Shown: positions 17,102 to 24,317 of the stretch, piece by piece
Position numbering within the stretch: the stretch's first letter is position 1
How the letters are laid out: every line of letters starts with the position of its first letter
Assembly (NCBI GenBank): GCA_034927445.1
Contig: JAYFPZ010000007.1
Span: 1 to 64,000, forward strand
DNA length: 64,000 nucleotides
Reading direction: 5' to 3'
DNA from: PHAA01 sp034927445
GTDB taxonomy: Bacteria > Bacillota > Syntrophomonadia > Syntrophomonadales > Syntrophomonadaceae
Notes under the pieces: generated by a model
Told to the model about the DNA's origin: nothing
The model's database searches: none
Seen by the model: only the letters and a program-made list of their open reading frames with translations
Program-made: the position numbers and the translations under genes

Positions 17102-18211
17102 TTAGTTAAAAACTTCGTTAATAACTCTGGTCCACTTTTCCCGCCACCGGTCCATATTAAAAGCAGCCGCTACTTCCCGCGCATTTGCTCCCAGTCTCTC
17201 ACGTTGATTTTTATCACTTATTAATAGCTCAATCGCTTCGATTAAGTCGGATGGTGTGGGCTTAACCAACAAACCATTGTACCCGTCAATGATCAGATCT
17301 GATAGTCCTCCCACTGGGGACGCAATTACCGCACAGCCAGCAGCCATGGCTTCCAGGCAGGAAAGAGAAGTGCCTTCAGTTCCCTTGGTAGGTATTAAGG
17401 CAATATCCATATGGGAAAGAATTTCTGGCATGGCACGAGGAGGCTGCCAGTAATAATAAATGTTGTTATTTTTACATGCCCATTTTAAGGCTTCTGCTTC
17501 CAAATTGTCGGTATGACCACGCCCGACAAAATGAAATTCAACCTGGGGATATTTTTTAGTCAGTACTTCTGCGGCCCTGACCGTTTCATTTAATCCCCTT
17601 ACATAAGTCAGGCGCCGGGGAAAAATAACTCTGATTTTATCCTGATGGGCGATTCGGGGTTTATATTGCCTTATATCAACGAAATTGGGGATATACTCAA
17701 ATTTGTGAAATAGATTGGGCCAAGTGGCATTCGCCCAGTTTATAGTATTGGTATCCACCGAAACGATTTTTTGCGGCCCACCCAGGGCTATATGCATTCT
17801 CCGTAGCCATTCCTTTTTCTCGTTTTCGGTCGATAATTGATAATCAAAGCCGGGATAATCCCAAAAGACACCATGAGATATGGAAATGCTTTTTTTCAAA
17901 ACCTGTGGATAGGCTAAAAAGGTAACAAAATATATGGCATAATCCACATCCATAGCTTGTTCATAAAAATGCTGGTTGACATTGGGAAAGACAAGTAAAT
18001 CATTTTTAGTTTCAGGAATAGTGCAGATATCCACTCCGGGCAGCAATTCTTTCTTCCATCCGGTACCAATTTGCCACCATCTCACAGTATAGCCCAGATC
18101 AACTAATAGCCGGGTAAGCTCGAATCCGTAACGTTCAGCTCCACCGTAAATTATGCGGTTTCCTTCAGGATTAAAAAAGTTGGTCGTTAATATGCCTACT
18201 TTACCTTTCAC
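17102..18211 (-). CDS. GT4-family (GT-B) glycosyltransferase
   Basis: The 369-residue protein has a GT-B fold: N-terminal GGAERYGFELTRLLVDLGY, a middle linker IPNFVDIRQYKP, VIFPRRLTYVRGLNETV at the start of the donor domain, and the C-terminal nucleotide-sugar motif EGTSLSCLEAMAAGCAVIAS with the EX7E-type glutamate. It transfers a sugar from a nucleotide donor; acceptor unknown. The GTG start follows AGGAGGTGATTACTAG. It is third on the strand after the TasA-like and GT2 genes, which suggests that the three act on one surface product. Confidence 0.88.
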   Translation of the reverse strand: MKGKVGILTTNFFNPEGNRIIYGGAERYGFELTRLLVDLGYTVRWWQIGTGWKKELLPGVDICTIPETKNDLLVFPNVNQHFYEQAMDVDYAIYFVTFLAYPQVLKKSISISHGVFWDYPGFDYQLSTENEKKEWLRRMHIALGGPQKIVSVDTNTINWANATWPNLFHKFEYIPNFVDIRQYKPRIAHQDKIRVIFPRRLTYVRGLNETVRAAEVLTKKYPQVEFHFVGRGHTDNLEAEALKWACKNNNIYYYWQPPRAMPEILSHMDIALIPTKGTEGTSLSCLEAMAAGCAVIASPVGGLSDLIIDGYNGLLVKPTPSDLIEAIELLISDKNQRERLGANAREVAAAFNMDRWREKWTRVINEVFN

Positions 18212-18310
18212 CTAGTAATCACCTCCTTGGCCAAAATAATCATTGCGTATTTGTGCCTCTGCCGATGATGGAAATACGCAAAACAGGATAAATACAAAAT
18301 GGCATGCATA

Positions 18311-19060
18311 TCATCTGTCTCCATTTAAAAAATACAGATTCTTTGCATCCTCCCATTTTTCAATTTGAATCTTGGCCGACGGAGCCTGAATACTCTGAGT
18401 AAATTGTCTGACTTCCCCAAAAACTTTGAGATCTTTATCACGGTAATAGAGATATTTGCTATAGTGGTCTTCAGGTTTAAGCCATCCGTAATGTTTAACT
18501 CTTATATCTGAATAATAGGCGGCTCGGTTTTCGTATGCCTGAGGGAAACGGCCGCAATGTACTTCTCTTGGCAACCATTTAGAATCTAAGCCGGGGCTAT
18601 AACGAGCCATAAATAATAACGATTTTTGCCAGGGGTTCCATCCCCCATCTATTCGATAAAAACCAGGTTTTGACCAGAAATCGAAAACCCGGAAGCTGAT
18701 GGCATGGAAATCATCTTGGTTTAACAATAGATCAATCTCGTTGATTATCCTGTCTTCAAATATCTCGTCAGCATCAACAGCCACAATCCAATCCGGTTTT
18801 TCTGCTACGGCAAGTTCCCAAAGCTTTAACCTCATGGCAGGTTCATCACTGGCAAACAAAGGATTGTCATTCTTATATACATTTACTTTCTCAAATTGGC
18901 AGGCAACTTCAACGGAGTCATCCTCGGAAGAGTCATCGAGTATTACAATGGAGTCTACCCAGCCTACAAGATGTGCCAGAACCTCCTTTAAATATCTGTC
19001 AGCCTCGTTGCGAACTGGCATCATGGCGATAATTTTCTGTTTACGGCCTTTTCCTGTCAT
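18311..19060 (-). CDS. GT2-family glycosyltransferase
   Basis: The product (249 residues) has a GT-A fold: MMPVRNEADRYLKEVLAHL at the start, ILDDSSEDDSVEVA, and the metal-binding IVAVDADEIFE (DXD-like). The C-terminal part HYGWLKPEDHYSKYLYYRDKD matches GT2 proteins found near surface-structure genes in Firmicutes. The ATG at 19060 follows GGGGAGGAATATA. A terminator hairpin separates it from the TasA-like gene upstream, so it would be expressed by read-through or from a weak promoter. Acceptor unknown; glycosylation of the TasA-like protein is an inference. Confidence 0.85.
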   Translation of the reverse strand: MTGKGRKQKIIAMMPVRNEADRYLKEVLAHLVGWVDSIVILDDSSEDDSVEVACQFEKVNVYKNDNPLFASDEPAMRLKLWELAVAEKPDWIVAVDADEIFEDRIINEIDLLLNQDDFHAISFRVFDFWSKPGFYRIDGGWNPWQKSLLFMARYSPGLDSKWLPREVHCGRFPQAYENRAAYYSDIRVKHYGWLKPEDHYSKYLYYRDKDLKVFGEVRQFTQSIQAPSAKIQIEKWEDAKNLYFLNGDR

Positions 19061-19073
19061 TATATTCCTCCCC

Positions 19074-19098
19074 AAAAAGGGGCCTTGGTTAAGGCCCC
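19074..19098 (-). terminator. Intrinsic terminator after the TasA-like gene
   Basis: On the minus strand GGGGCCTT and AAGGCCCC form an eight-pair perfect stem with a four-base loop followed by five U. It lies 6 bp after the stop codon of 19104-19556 and before the GT2 start, so it would make the structural gene transcript far more abundant than the glycosyltransferase messages. Confidence 0.8.
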
Positions 19099-19103
19099 CA
19101 GAG

Positions 19104-19556
19104 TTAGGCTGAAGCTACAAAAACAAAATCGATGGCGAGATCGATATTGTTTACTACCGTACTTACGGTTGCAGGCAACGTAAAATTAATGGTCACGTCT
19201 TCATTTCCCGTGGCTAAGGCTAGTGCCTGACCAGGGCTGGCAGGTTGGTCAATCAGGGCACTCAATGAACCAGTAAATAGAGAGGTATCCGGACTGGCAG
19301 TCACACTTACATTTAAATACTCGGCCAAAATAGCGGCACGGTGATCTGGGGTGGTTCCTCCTCCTTTCCAGGCTGCGGTTACATAATAGTATTCGTCCAC
19401 ATTTCCTGTATTGGAAACATTAATAATTCCTTGAATACTTTGCCCGGGAAGCATGTTCGTCGTCGTAATTACACCAGTGGCTGGGGATACAACAATGGCA
19501 ACGTTGGCTGTATCAAGGCTACTACCGCTTGAATTAGCAGTATAGGTTATTGGCAT
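19104..19556 (-). CDS. TasA/camelysin-like small surface or fibre protein (tentative)
   Basis: The 150-residue product is rich in Ser, Thr, Ala and beta-strand stretches, nearly free of Lys and Cys. The pattern MLPGQSIQGIINVSNTGNVD, a middle AAILAEYLNVSVTASPD and the late NEDVTINFTLP and IDLAIDFVFVA resemble the TasA/CalY jelly-roll fold. No signal peptide is visible, which is unusual for that family and suggests a spore-coat or other mother-cell use. The ATG at 19556 follows GGAGGGATACT; a longer reading from 19586 overlaps this site. Two glycosyltransferase genes follow. Confidence 0.5.
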   Translation of the reverse strand: MPITYTANSSGSSLDTANVAIVVSPATGVITTTNMLPGQSIQGIINVSNTGNVDEYYYVTAAWKGGGTTPDHRAAILAEYLNVSVTASPDTSLFTGSLSALIDQPASPGQALALATGNEDVTINFTLPATVSTVVNNIDLAIDFVFVASA

Positions 19557-20065
19557 AGTATCCCTCCTTTCATGTATGTTCTTCATATTTTATGATAGTA
19601 AATTACCTTTGGTTACCTTTTATGGGGGTTGCTAGAATATAACTTTCATTCTTTCGGGATCAGGTCAGGGCTTTTCTTCCCTAATGGGAATCCATAGTGA
19701 AATTTTATCTCACCAATTTGACATATATATGAAAAATCCCCCTTCTATTAAATAGAAGAGGGTAATATGCATTTCATTTTAAGACATACTTTAATCCCAA
19801 GTCTGGCGAAAGATTTACCAGTTACCGAAAAAATGAGCTATAAGGACCGGCTATTCAATAGGTTTTGGGACCTATTTTACTAATGGAATAACTTTTTATA
19901 AAATTGGAGTACTTTTCAAGTTATTGTACAACTTTTTTATTTTTCCACACCAGCCATAGTATTTTAAAAAAGTTTGAATAAAATGAAACATGGATTCGGG
20001 GATTTCCGAGTTAAAAAATACATTTTGTTTAAAATAGTTTGAACATGACCTCATCAATATCAAGA
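19557..20065. other. Intergenic stretch with hairpin and repeat copy D
   Basis: About 510 bp without a gene. It should hold the promoter of the TasA-like gene at its left edge. A hairpin CCTTCTATT / AATAGAAG lies at 19739-19762. The right third (19925-20047) contains repeat units of the CAAACTTTTTTA family, listed separately. Confidence 0.5.
19925..20047. repeat. Intergenic repeat, copy D (CAAACTTTTTTA family)
   Basis: Units visible are ACAACTTTTTTATTTTTCCA (19928-), TTTTAAAAAAGTTTGAATA (19962-19980) and TTTAAAATAGTTTGAACATG (20028-20047). The last is the reverse complement of the unit in copy A at 16041, and the middle one is the reverse complement of the unit in copy B at 20841. The copy ends about 20 bp from the truncated end of the Bro-N gene. 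Confidence 0.55.
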
Positions 20066-20368
20066 CTAGGCATTTGATTGGATGATGCGGAGCAACTCCT
20101 CCGTGTTTGCCACATCCGTCTTGTACCTTTTCCCGTCTGCGGCTTTTAATTTCAGTTGCTTACAATTTGTAAGCAACTGAAATCCCTCTTCAATGAGCCG
20201 TTTTTTCAAAACAGCCCAATAGGTGCTTGAGCTCCGGGGCGTGGCCTGGCCGGTCAGGACAGACACAACATCCACGACGGAAAAGTACCACTCCTGTTCT
20301 TCTTCATCCCAAGCTGTGCGGATACGCTTATCTTCGAAAAGCTGTATGTTGCTGTTATTTTCGTCCAT
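20066..20368 (-). pseudogene. Truncated Bro-N domain protein (phage antirepressor / DinD-like)
   Basis: The frame encodes a Bro-N domain: IQLFEDKRIRTAWDEEEQEW, YFSVVDVVSVLTGQ, and the usual KRYKTDVANTEELLRIIQS. Family members continue for well over 100 further residues after this point (IPSPKAEPFKLWL-like); here the frame stops three codons later (SNA), so the C-terminal half is gone. The start is taken at ATG 20368 (MDENNSNIQLF) behind GAGGG. It lies 30 bp after a decayed pglZ; Bro-N genes are common in phage and defence loci. The truncation is next to repeat copy D. Confidence 0.72.
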
Positions 20369-20397
20369 TGCGATTTCCCTCATTCATTTTTATTGTT

Positions 20398-20740
20398 TCA
20401 CTCTATTGGTGCCTTCTTTTCCGCCACATAAATGTTTTCGTTGGATATTTTTTCATTGTTCTCGGAAATAAAGAAAATCTTGTAACTGGTTCCCTTGACC
20501 ACATCGCTGACCGGTTCGGTCTGGATGAAATCCAGCGTAGTGATCAGATTGGTGATCTTCTGCATCATGCTGGTACTTTTATGCCCTTTTTCCTCCTAAC
20601 GTCTATCACCGGCATAATCATTTCCTGCGGGGAAGATCCACCGTGCACATAGTTCTGGCCGCCGGCCACTTTGAAGATCTAATAGTTCATCGACTCTAAT
20701 TTGAGCATTTTTCCATTATCTTCTATAGAAATACACAAAA
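20398..20740 (-). pseudogene. pglZ: BREX pglZ C-terminal remnant, frameshifted
   Basis: Two overlapping minus-strand frames together spell the C-terminus of a PglZ alkaline-phosphatase-like protein of BREX phage-defence systems. The first (about 20567-20672) reads KVAGGQNYVHGGSSPQEMI then MPVIDVRRKKG and ends in a TGA at 20565. The second (20398-20574) reads MQKITNLITTLDFIQTEPVS, DVVKGTSYKIFFISENNEK and ISNENIYVAEKK before a premature TGA. A TAG at 20679 interrupts the first frame upstream. At least one frameshift and one stop are needed, and the catalytic PglZ domain and all other brx genes are missing. This is a fossil. Confidence 0.78.
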
Positions 20741-20780
20741 CCCCTTCATTTCTCGTATAATTGTCTGTTTTAGTGAATAA

Positions 20781-20885
20781 TAAAAACCATCTCTGCCATT
20801 TATTCATACAGAGATGGTTTTTATTCATTTTTCACCTCGAGTTCAAACTTTTTTAAATATAATCAAACTTTTTTATAATGCCACA
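20781..20885. repeat. Intergenic repeat, copy B, with terminator-like hairpin downstream of glmS
   Basis: AAACCATCTCTG (to 20795) and CAGAGATGGTTT (from 20809) form a perfect stem flanked by A and T runs, followed by GTTCAAACTTTTTTAAATAT and AATCAAACTTTTTTATAATG. It matches copy A at 15982-16080 unit for unit. In the minus direction the hairpin would act as terminator for glmS, whose stop codon is at 20915. Confidence 0.75.
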
Positions 20886-20914
20886 TTTAATTTAGATAGT
20901 TTTTCGATTTCTTC

Positions 20915-22732
20915 TTATTCCACAGTCACGCTCTTGGCCAGATTTCGAGGTTTATCTACATCTGCGCCTCTGAAAATGGCCATATAGTAGGAGAATATCT
21001 GCAGCGGTACGACTGATACGATGGGAGCCAGGATATAATTAACATTGGGCAGCAGGATCTGCTCATCGCATTCCTGGCATGACTCCTGTAGGTTTTCTTT
21101 ACAGATGGCCACTACCACGGCACCACGTGCTTTGACTTCCTTAATATTGGACATGGTTTTTTCCACCAGGTTATCCTGGGTGATCAGGGCCAGAACCGGC
21201 ACCCCTTCATCTATCAATGCCAGCGGGCCGTGCTTGAGCTCTCCGGCAGCATAGGCTTCGGCGTGGACATAGGATATTTCTTTTAACTTTAAGGCGCCTT
21301 CCATGGCTACGGCGTAGTCAAATCCGCGTCCCAGGAAGAAGGTGTCCTGAACCCCCTGGTATTTCTCCGCCAGCTCCATGATTTTATCCTGCTGGTTCAA
21401 TACCTTTTCCACCAGTTTATCTATCTGACTGATGCCATCAGCCAATTCCCTCAGTTCATCCGGAGTGCAGGTCCCTCTGACCCGGGCCAGGTGCAGTCCC
21501 AAAAGATACATGACCAGCAATTGGGTTGAGTAGGCCTTGGTGGAAGCCACTGCTATTTCGGGGCCGGCATGGGTATAAATGACCCGGTCGGATTCGCGGG
21601 CTACTGAACTCCCTACCACGTTGGTTATAGCCAGCACTTTGATGCCATTGCGTTTGGCTTCACGCAGAACGGCCAAGGTATCGGCGGTTTCGCCCGACTG
21701 GCTGATTACTATCATTACTGAATGGGGCTGCCACAGGATCTCGCGGTACCTGAATTCGGAGGCGATATCGGTTTCCACCGGAATGTGGGCTAATTTCTCA
21801 ATGATGCTGCGTCCCACCAGGCCGGCATGGTAGGCGGTGCCGCAGGCCACCATATATATCTTGGCAACCCCTGCAAAAATATCATCAATGCCCATTTCAC
21901 TGAGATCAACCATATTATTCTTGATATTGCCCCGCAGGGTTTCCTTGAGAGCGGCGGGTTGCTCATGGATCTCCTTGAGCATGAAATGCTCAAAACCACC
22001 CTTTTCCGCGGCTTCCACGTCCCAGGTAACCTCGAATACTTCTTTCTCCACCGGATTGCCGGCAAAGTCGCTGACCTTTACCGAATCCTTGGTTATTACG
22101 ACAAATTCACCATCCTCAATTATATAGACTTTTTTGGTCTTGCCGATGATGGCCGGTATATCAGATGCCAGAAAGTTCTCGTCTTCACCCAGGCCGACTA
22201 TCATGGGGCTGGCCTTCTTGGCAGCTACGATCTTATCGGGTTCATCAGCGGAAATAACAACAATGGCAAATGAACCGTTAACGAAATTCAGCGCCTGACG
22301 TACGGCTTCTTCCAGGGAACCCTGGTAATACTTTTCAATCAGGTGCACCATTACTTCCGTATCAGTTTCGGAAATAAAATCATGGCCTGCCAGGATTAAA
22401 TCTTTGCGAAGCCCGGCATAGTTCTCAATGATCCCATTGTGCACCAGGGCAATGCGGCCGGTGCAATCAGTATGAGGATGAGCATTGGTGTCACTGGGGA
22501 TACCGTGGGTTGCCCAGCGGGTATGCCCGATCCCAACATGGGCATCCGGTGTTTTTCCCAAAGCCGCGACCATCTCGGCCAAGCGGCCTTTCTTCTTGGT
22601 TATACTTAGTTGTCCGTCTTTATATATAGCAATTCCAGCCGAGTCGTAACCGCGATATTCGAGCTTGCTCAGCCCGTCGATAATGACCGGTACGGCATTT
22701 CGGCTGCCGACATAACCCATAATTCCACACAT
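20915..22732 (-). CDS. glmS: Glutamine-fructose-6-phosphate aminotransferase (isomerizing)
   Basis: The 605-residue enzyme makes glucosamine-6-phosphate from fructose-6-phosphate and glutamine, the first step of UDP-GlcNAc and peptidoglycan synthesis. The start is set at ATG 22732 so that the catalytic cysteine is residue 2 (MCGIMGYVG); upstream in-frame codons would bury it. The class II amidotransferase domain (1-240: HTRWATHGIPS, NGIIENY) and two SIS domains (SGETADTL, VASTKAYSTQ, GRGFDYAVAMEGALKLKE) are intact, ending KSVTVE. A glmS ribozyme occupies the leader, so expression is controlled by glucosamine-6-phosphate. It is last in the cdaA-cdaR-COG2509-glmM-glmS cluster. Confidence 0.96.
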   Translation of the reverse strand: MCGIMGYVGSRNAVPVIIDGLSKLEYRGYDSAGIAIYKDGQLSITKKKGRLAEMVAALGKTPDAHVGIGHTRWATHGIPSDTNAHPHTDCTGRIALVHNGIIENYAGLRKDLILAGHDFISETDTEVMVHLIEKYYQGSLEEAVRQALNFVNGSFAIVVISADEPDKIVAAKKASPMIVGLGEDENFLASDIPAIIGKTKKVYIIEDGEFVVITKDSVKVSDFAGNPVEKEVFEVTWDVEAAEKGGFEHFMLKEIHEQPAALKETLRGNIKNNMVDLSEMGIDDIFAGVAKIYMVACGTAYHAGLVGRSIIEKLAHIPVETDIASEFRYREILWQPHSVMIVISQSGETADTLAVLREAKRNGIKVLAITNVVGSSVARESDRVIYTHAGPEIAVASTKAYSTQLLVMYLLGLHLARVRGTCTPDELRELADGISQIDKLVEKVLNQQDKIMELAEKYQGVQDTFFLGRGFDYAVAMEGALKLKEISYVHAEAYAAGELKHGPLALIDEGVPVLALITQDNLVEKTMSNIKEVKARGAVVVAICKENLQESCQECDEQILLPNVNYILAPIVSVVPLQIFSYYMAIFRGADVDKPRNLAKSVTVE

Positions 22733-22799
22733 TAAAATTTTTACCCCCATTAATCTAGTTTTTGGAAATGGCGGTTGGCCTAAATTATATTTAATCTAC

Positions 22800-22943
22800 T
22801 AATATAGCCTTTTATTGCGAATATTACTATCCGTTTTGTAACTATACTGACGATGGTAGAACACCGGGGGGCACCCGCCGATCTTTTCGATAAACCCCCA
22901 CCTCGTCACCCGGTGCTGCCAGGCAGACAACCGGGCCAGGCGC
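22800..22943 (-). ncRNA. glmS ribozyme (glucosamine-6-phosphate riboswitch)
   Basis: The minus strand carries GCGCC at 22943-22939 and, after the P1/P2 region, the conserved core GACGAGGTGGGGGTTTATCG, then GGCGGGTGCCCCCCGGT, closely matching the glmS ribozyme core GACGAGG-GGGGTTTATCGA-CGGCGGATG-CTCCCGG. A further hairpin (TACCATC / GATAGTA, about 22830-22858) follows. The RNA self-cleaves immediately 5' of GCGCC when glucosamine-6-phosphate binds. Here the base before that G is the last A of the glmM TAA. The right-hand boundary is approximate. Confidence 0.9.
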
Positions 22944-24299
22944 TTAAATCTCCTGAGCCTGTTTGATAGCATCACTGATCTCTTCTATCACCTCCTCAAT
23001 TAAATACTGTTTTGATCCCTGAGCCATAATTCTAACCAGGGGCTCAGTACCGGAGGGCCTAACCACCAATTTGCCCATCTCCCCGAGCTTGGCTTCGGCC
23101 CGGCTCATGGCCGCCGTCACCAGTTCCTGGGACAGGATTGTATCTTTATCTTCCAGCCTGATATTTACCAACAGCTGGGGCTGTTTTTCCATCTCCCGGG
23201 CCAGCTGTGATATGGGCAGCCCGGTTCTTTTCATTACTTCCGCCACTTTGAGCGAAGTCAGAAGACCGTCCCCGGTAGTAGCGTGTTCCATGAATATTAT
23301 ATGCCCGGATTGCTCGCCGCCCAATAGGGCGCCGGTTTCTTTCATTTTTTCCAATACGTAACGATCTCCGACTTTGCAGCTTTCCACCAGTACGCTTTCG
23401 CGGCGCAGGGCAATATTAAGTCCAATATTGCTCATTACCGTAGCCACAACGCAGGAAGGCTTGAGTGAGCCGCGCCGTTGCATATCCAAACCACAGATAA
23501 CCATAATATGGTCACCGTCCATCTCGTTGCCGCATTCATCGATGACGATACAGCGGTCGGCGTCTCCGTCATAAGCAATGCCCACATCAGCTTTAAAATG
23601 CAGCACCGCCTGTTTCAGTCCCTCAGTATAGGTTGAACCGCAGCGGTCATTAATATTTACCCCATTGGGGGTGTTATTTATAGCAATCACTCTGGCGCCC
23701 AAACGGCTCCATAAACGGGGACCGGCCTTGTAAGCGGCGCCGTTGGCACAGTCGATCACCACGGTAAGGTCGTTCAATTTTTCCGGTATACTGTAGCATG
23801 ATACCAAGAAATCAAGGTAACGGTTTAAAGCTTCCTCCACATCATAAACCCTGCCTACTTCTTCGCCCTGGGGACGGCTCAGGTTGGCGGTGCCTTCGGT
23901 TAGCAGCCTTTCTATTTCAGCTTCAATTTCGTCCGGAAGTTTATAGCCATTGGGTCCAAAAAACTTGATGCCATTGTCTTCTACCGGGTTGTGCGAAGCA
24001 GATATAACAATCCCGCAGGAGGCATCGTATTTTTCCGTAAGGTAAGCCACGGCCGGGGTGGGTATAACCCCTACGGTCAATACATCCGCACCGGTCGAAC
24101 AGATGCCGGCGATAAGTGCCGCTTCCAACATATCACCTGATACTCTGGTATCCTTCCCGACCATAATACGCGGCCGTGCACTGGTATCTTGCATAGCCAG
24201 AACGTAACTGCCTGCCCTTCCCAGATTGAACGCCAATTCCGGCGTAAGCTCCACATTAGCTATTCCTCTTACTCCGTCTGTACCAAATAATGTCCCCAC
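22944..24299 (-). CDS. glmM: Phosphoglucosamine mutase
   Basis: The 451-residue enzyme converts glucosamine-6-phosphate to glucosamine-1-phosphate. It starts GTLFGTDGVRGIAN, has the phosphoserine loop GIVISASHNPVEDNG, the magnesium loop DGDADRC, the sugar-binding GGEQSGHI and the C-terminal phosphate loop RPSGTEPLVRIM. GTG at 24299 is preferred because GGAGGT lies 7 bp before it; the upstream TTG at 24314 overlaps that site. It follows the COG2509 gene by 18 bp. The TAA stop abuts the glmS ribozyme with no spacer. Confidence 0.95.
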   Translation of the reverse strand: MGTLFGTDGVRGIANVELTPELAFNLGRAGSYVLAMQDTSARPRIMVGKDTRVSGDMLEAALIAGICSTGADVLTVGVIPTPAVAYLTEKYDASCGIVISASHNPVEDNGIKFFGPNGYKLPDEIEAEIERLLTEGTANLSRPQGEEVGRVYDVEEALNRYLDFLVSCYSIPEKLNDLTVVIDCANGAAYKAGPRLWSRLGARVIAINNTPNGVNINDRCGSTYTEGLKQAVLHFKADVGIAYDGDADRCIVIDECGNEMDGDHIMVICGLDMQRRGSLKPSCVVATVMSNIGLNIALRRESVLVESCKVGDRYVLEKMKETGALLGGEQSGHIIFMEHATTGDGLLTSLKVAEVMKRTGLPISQLAREMEKQPQLLVNIRLEDKDTILSQELVTAAMSRAEAKLGEMGKLVVRPSGTEPLVRIMAQGSKQYLIEEVIEEISDAIKQAQEI

Positions 24300-24317
24300 T
24301 ATTTTTACCTCCAAAAG

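Noticed and set aside
20227..20652. 141-codon plus-strand frame
   Set aside because: It is antisense to the pglZ remnant and Bro-N gene, whose minus-strand readings match known families.
13883..20885. CRISPR array
   Set aside because: The repeated AT-rich units are few, irregularly spaced over 7 kb, in both orientations and without spacers or cas genes.
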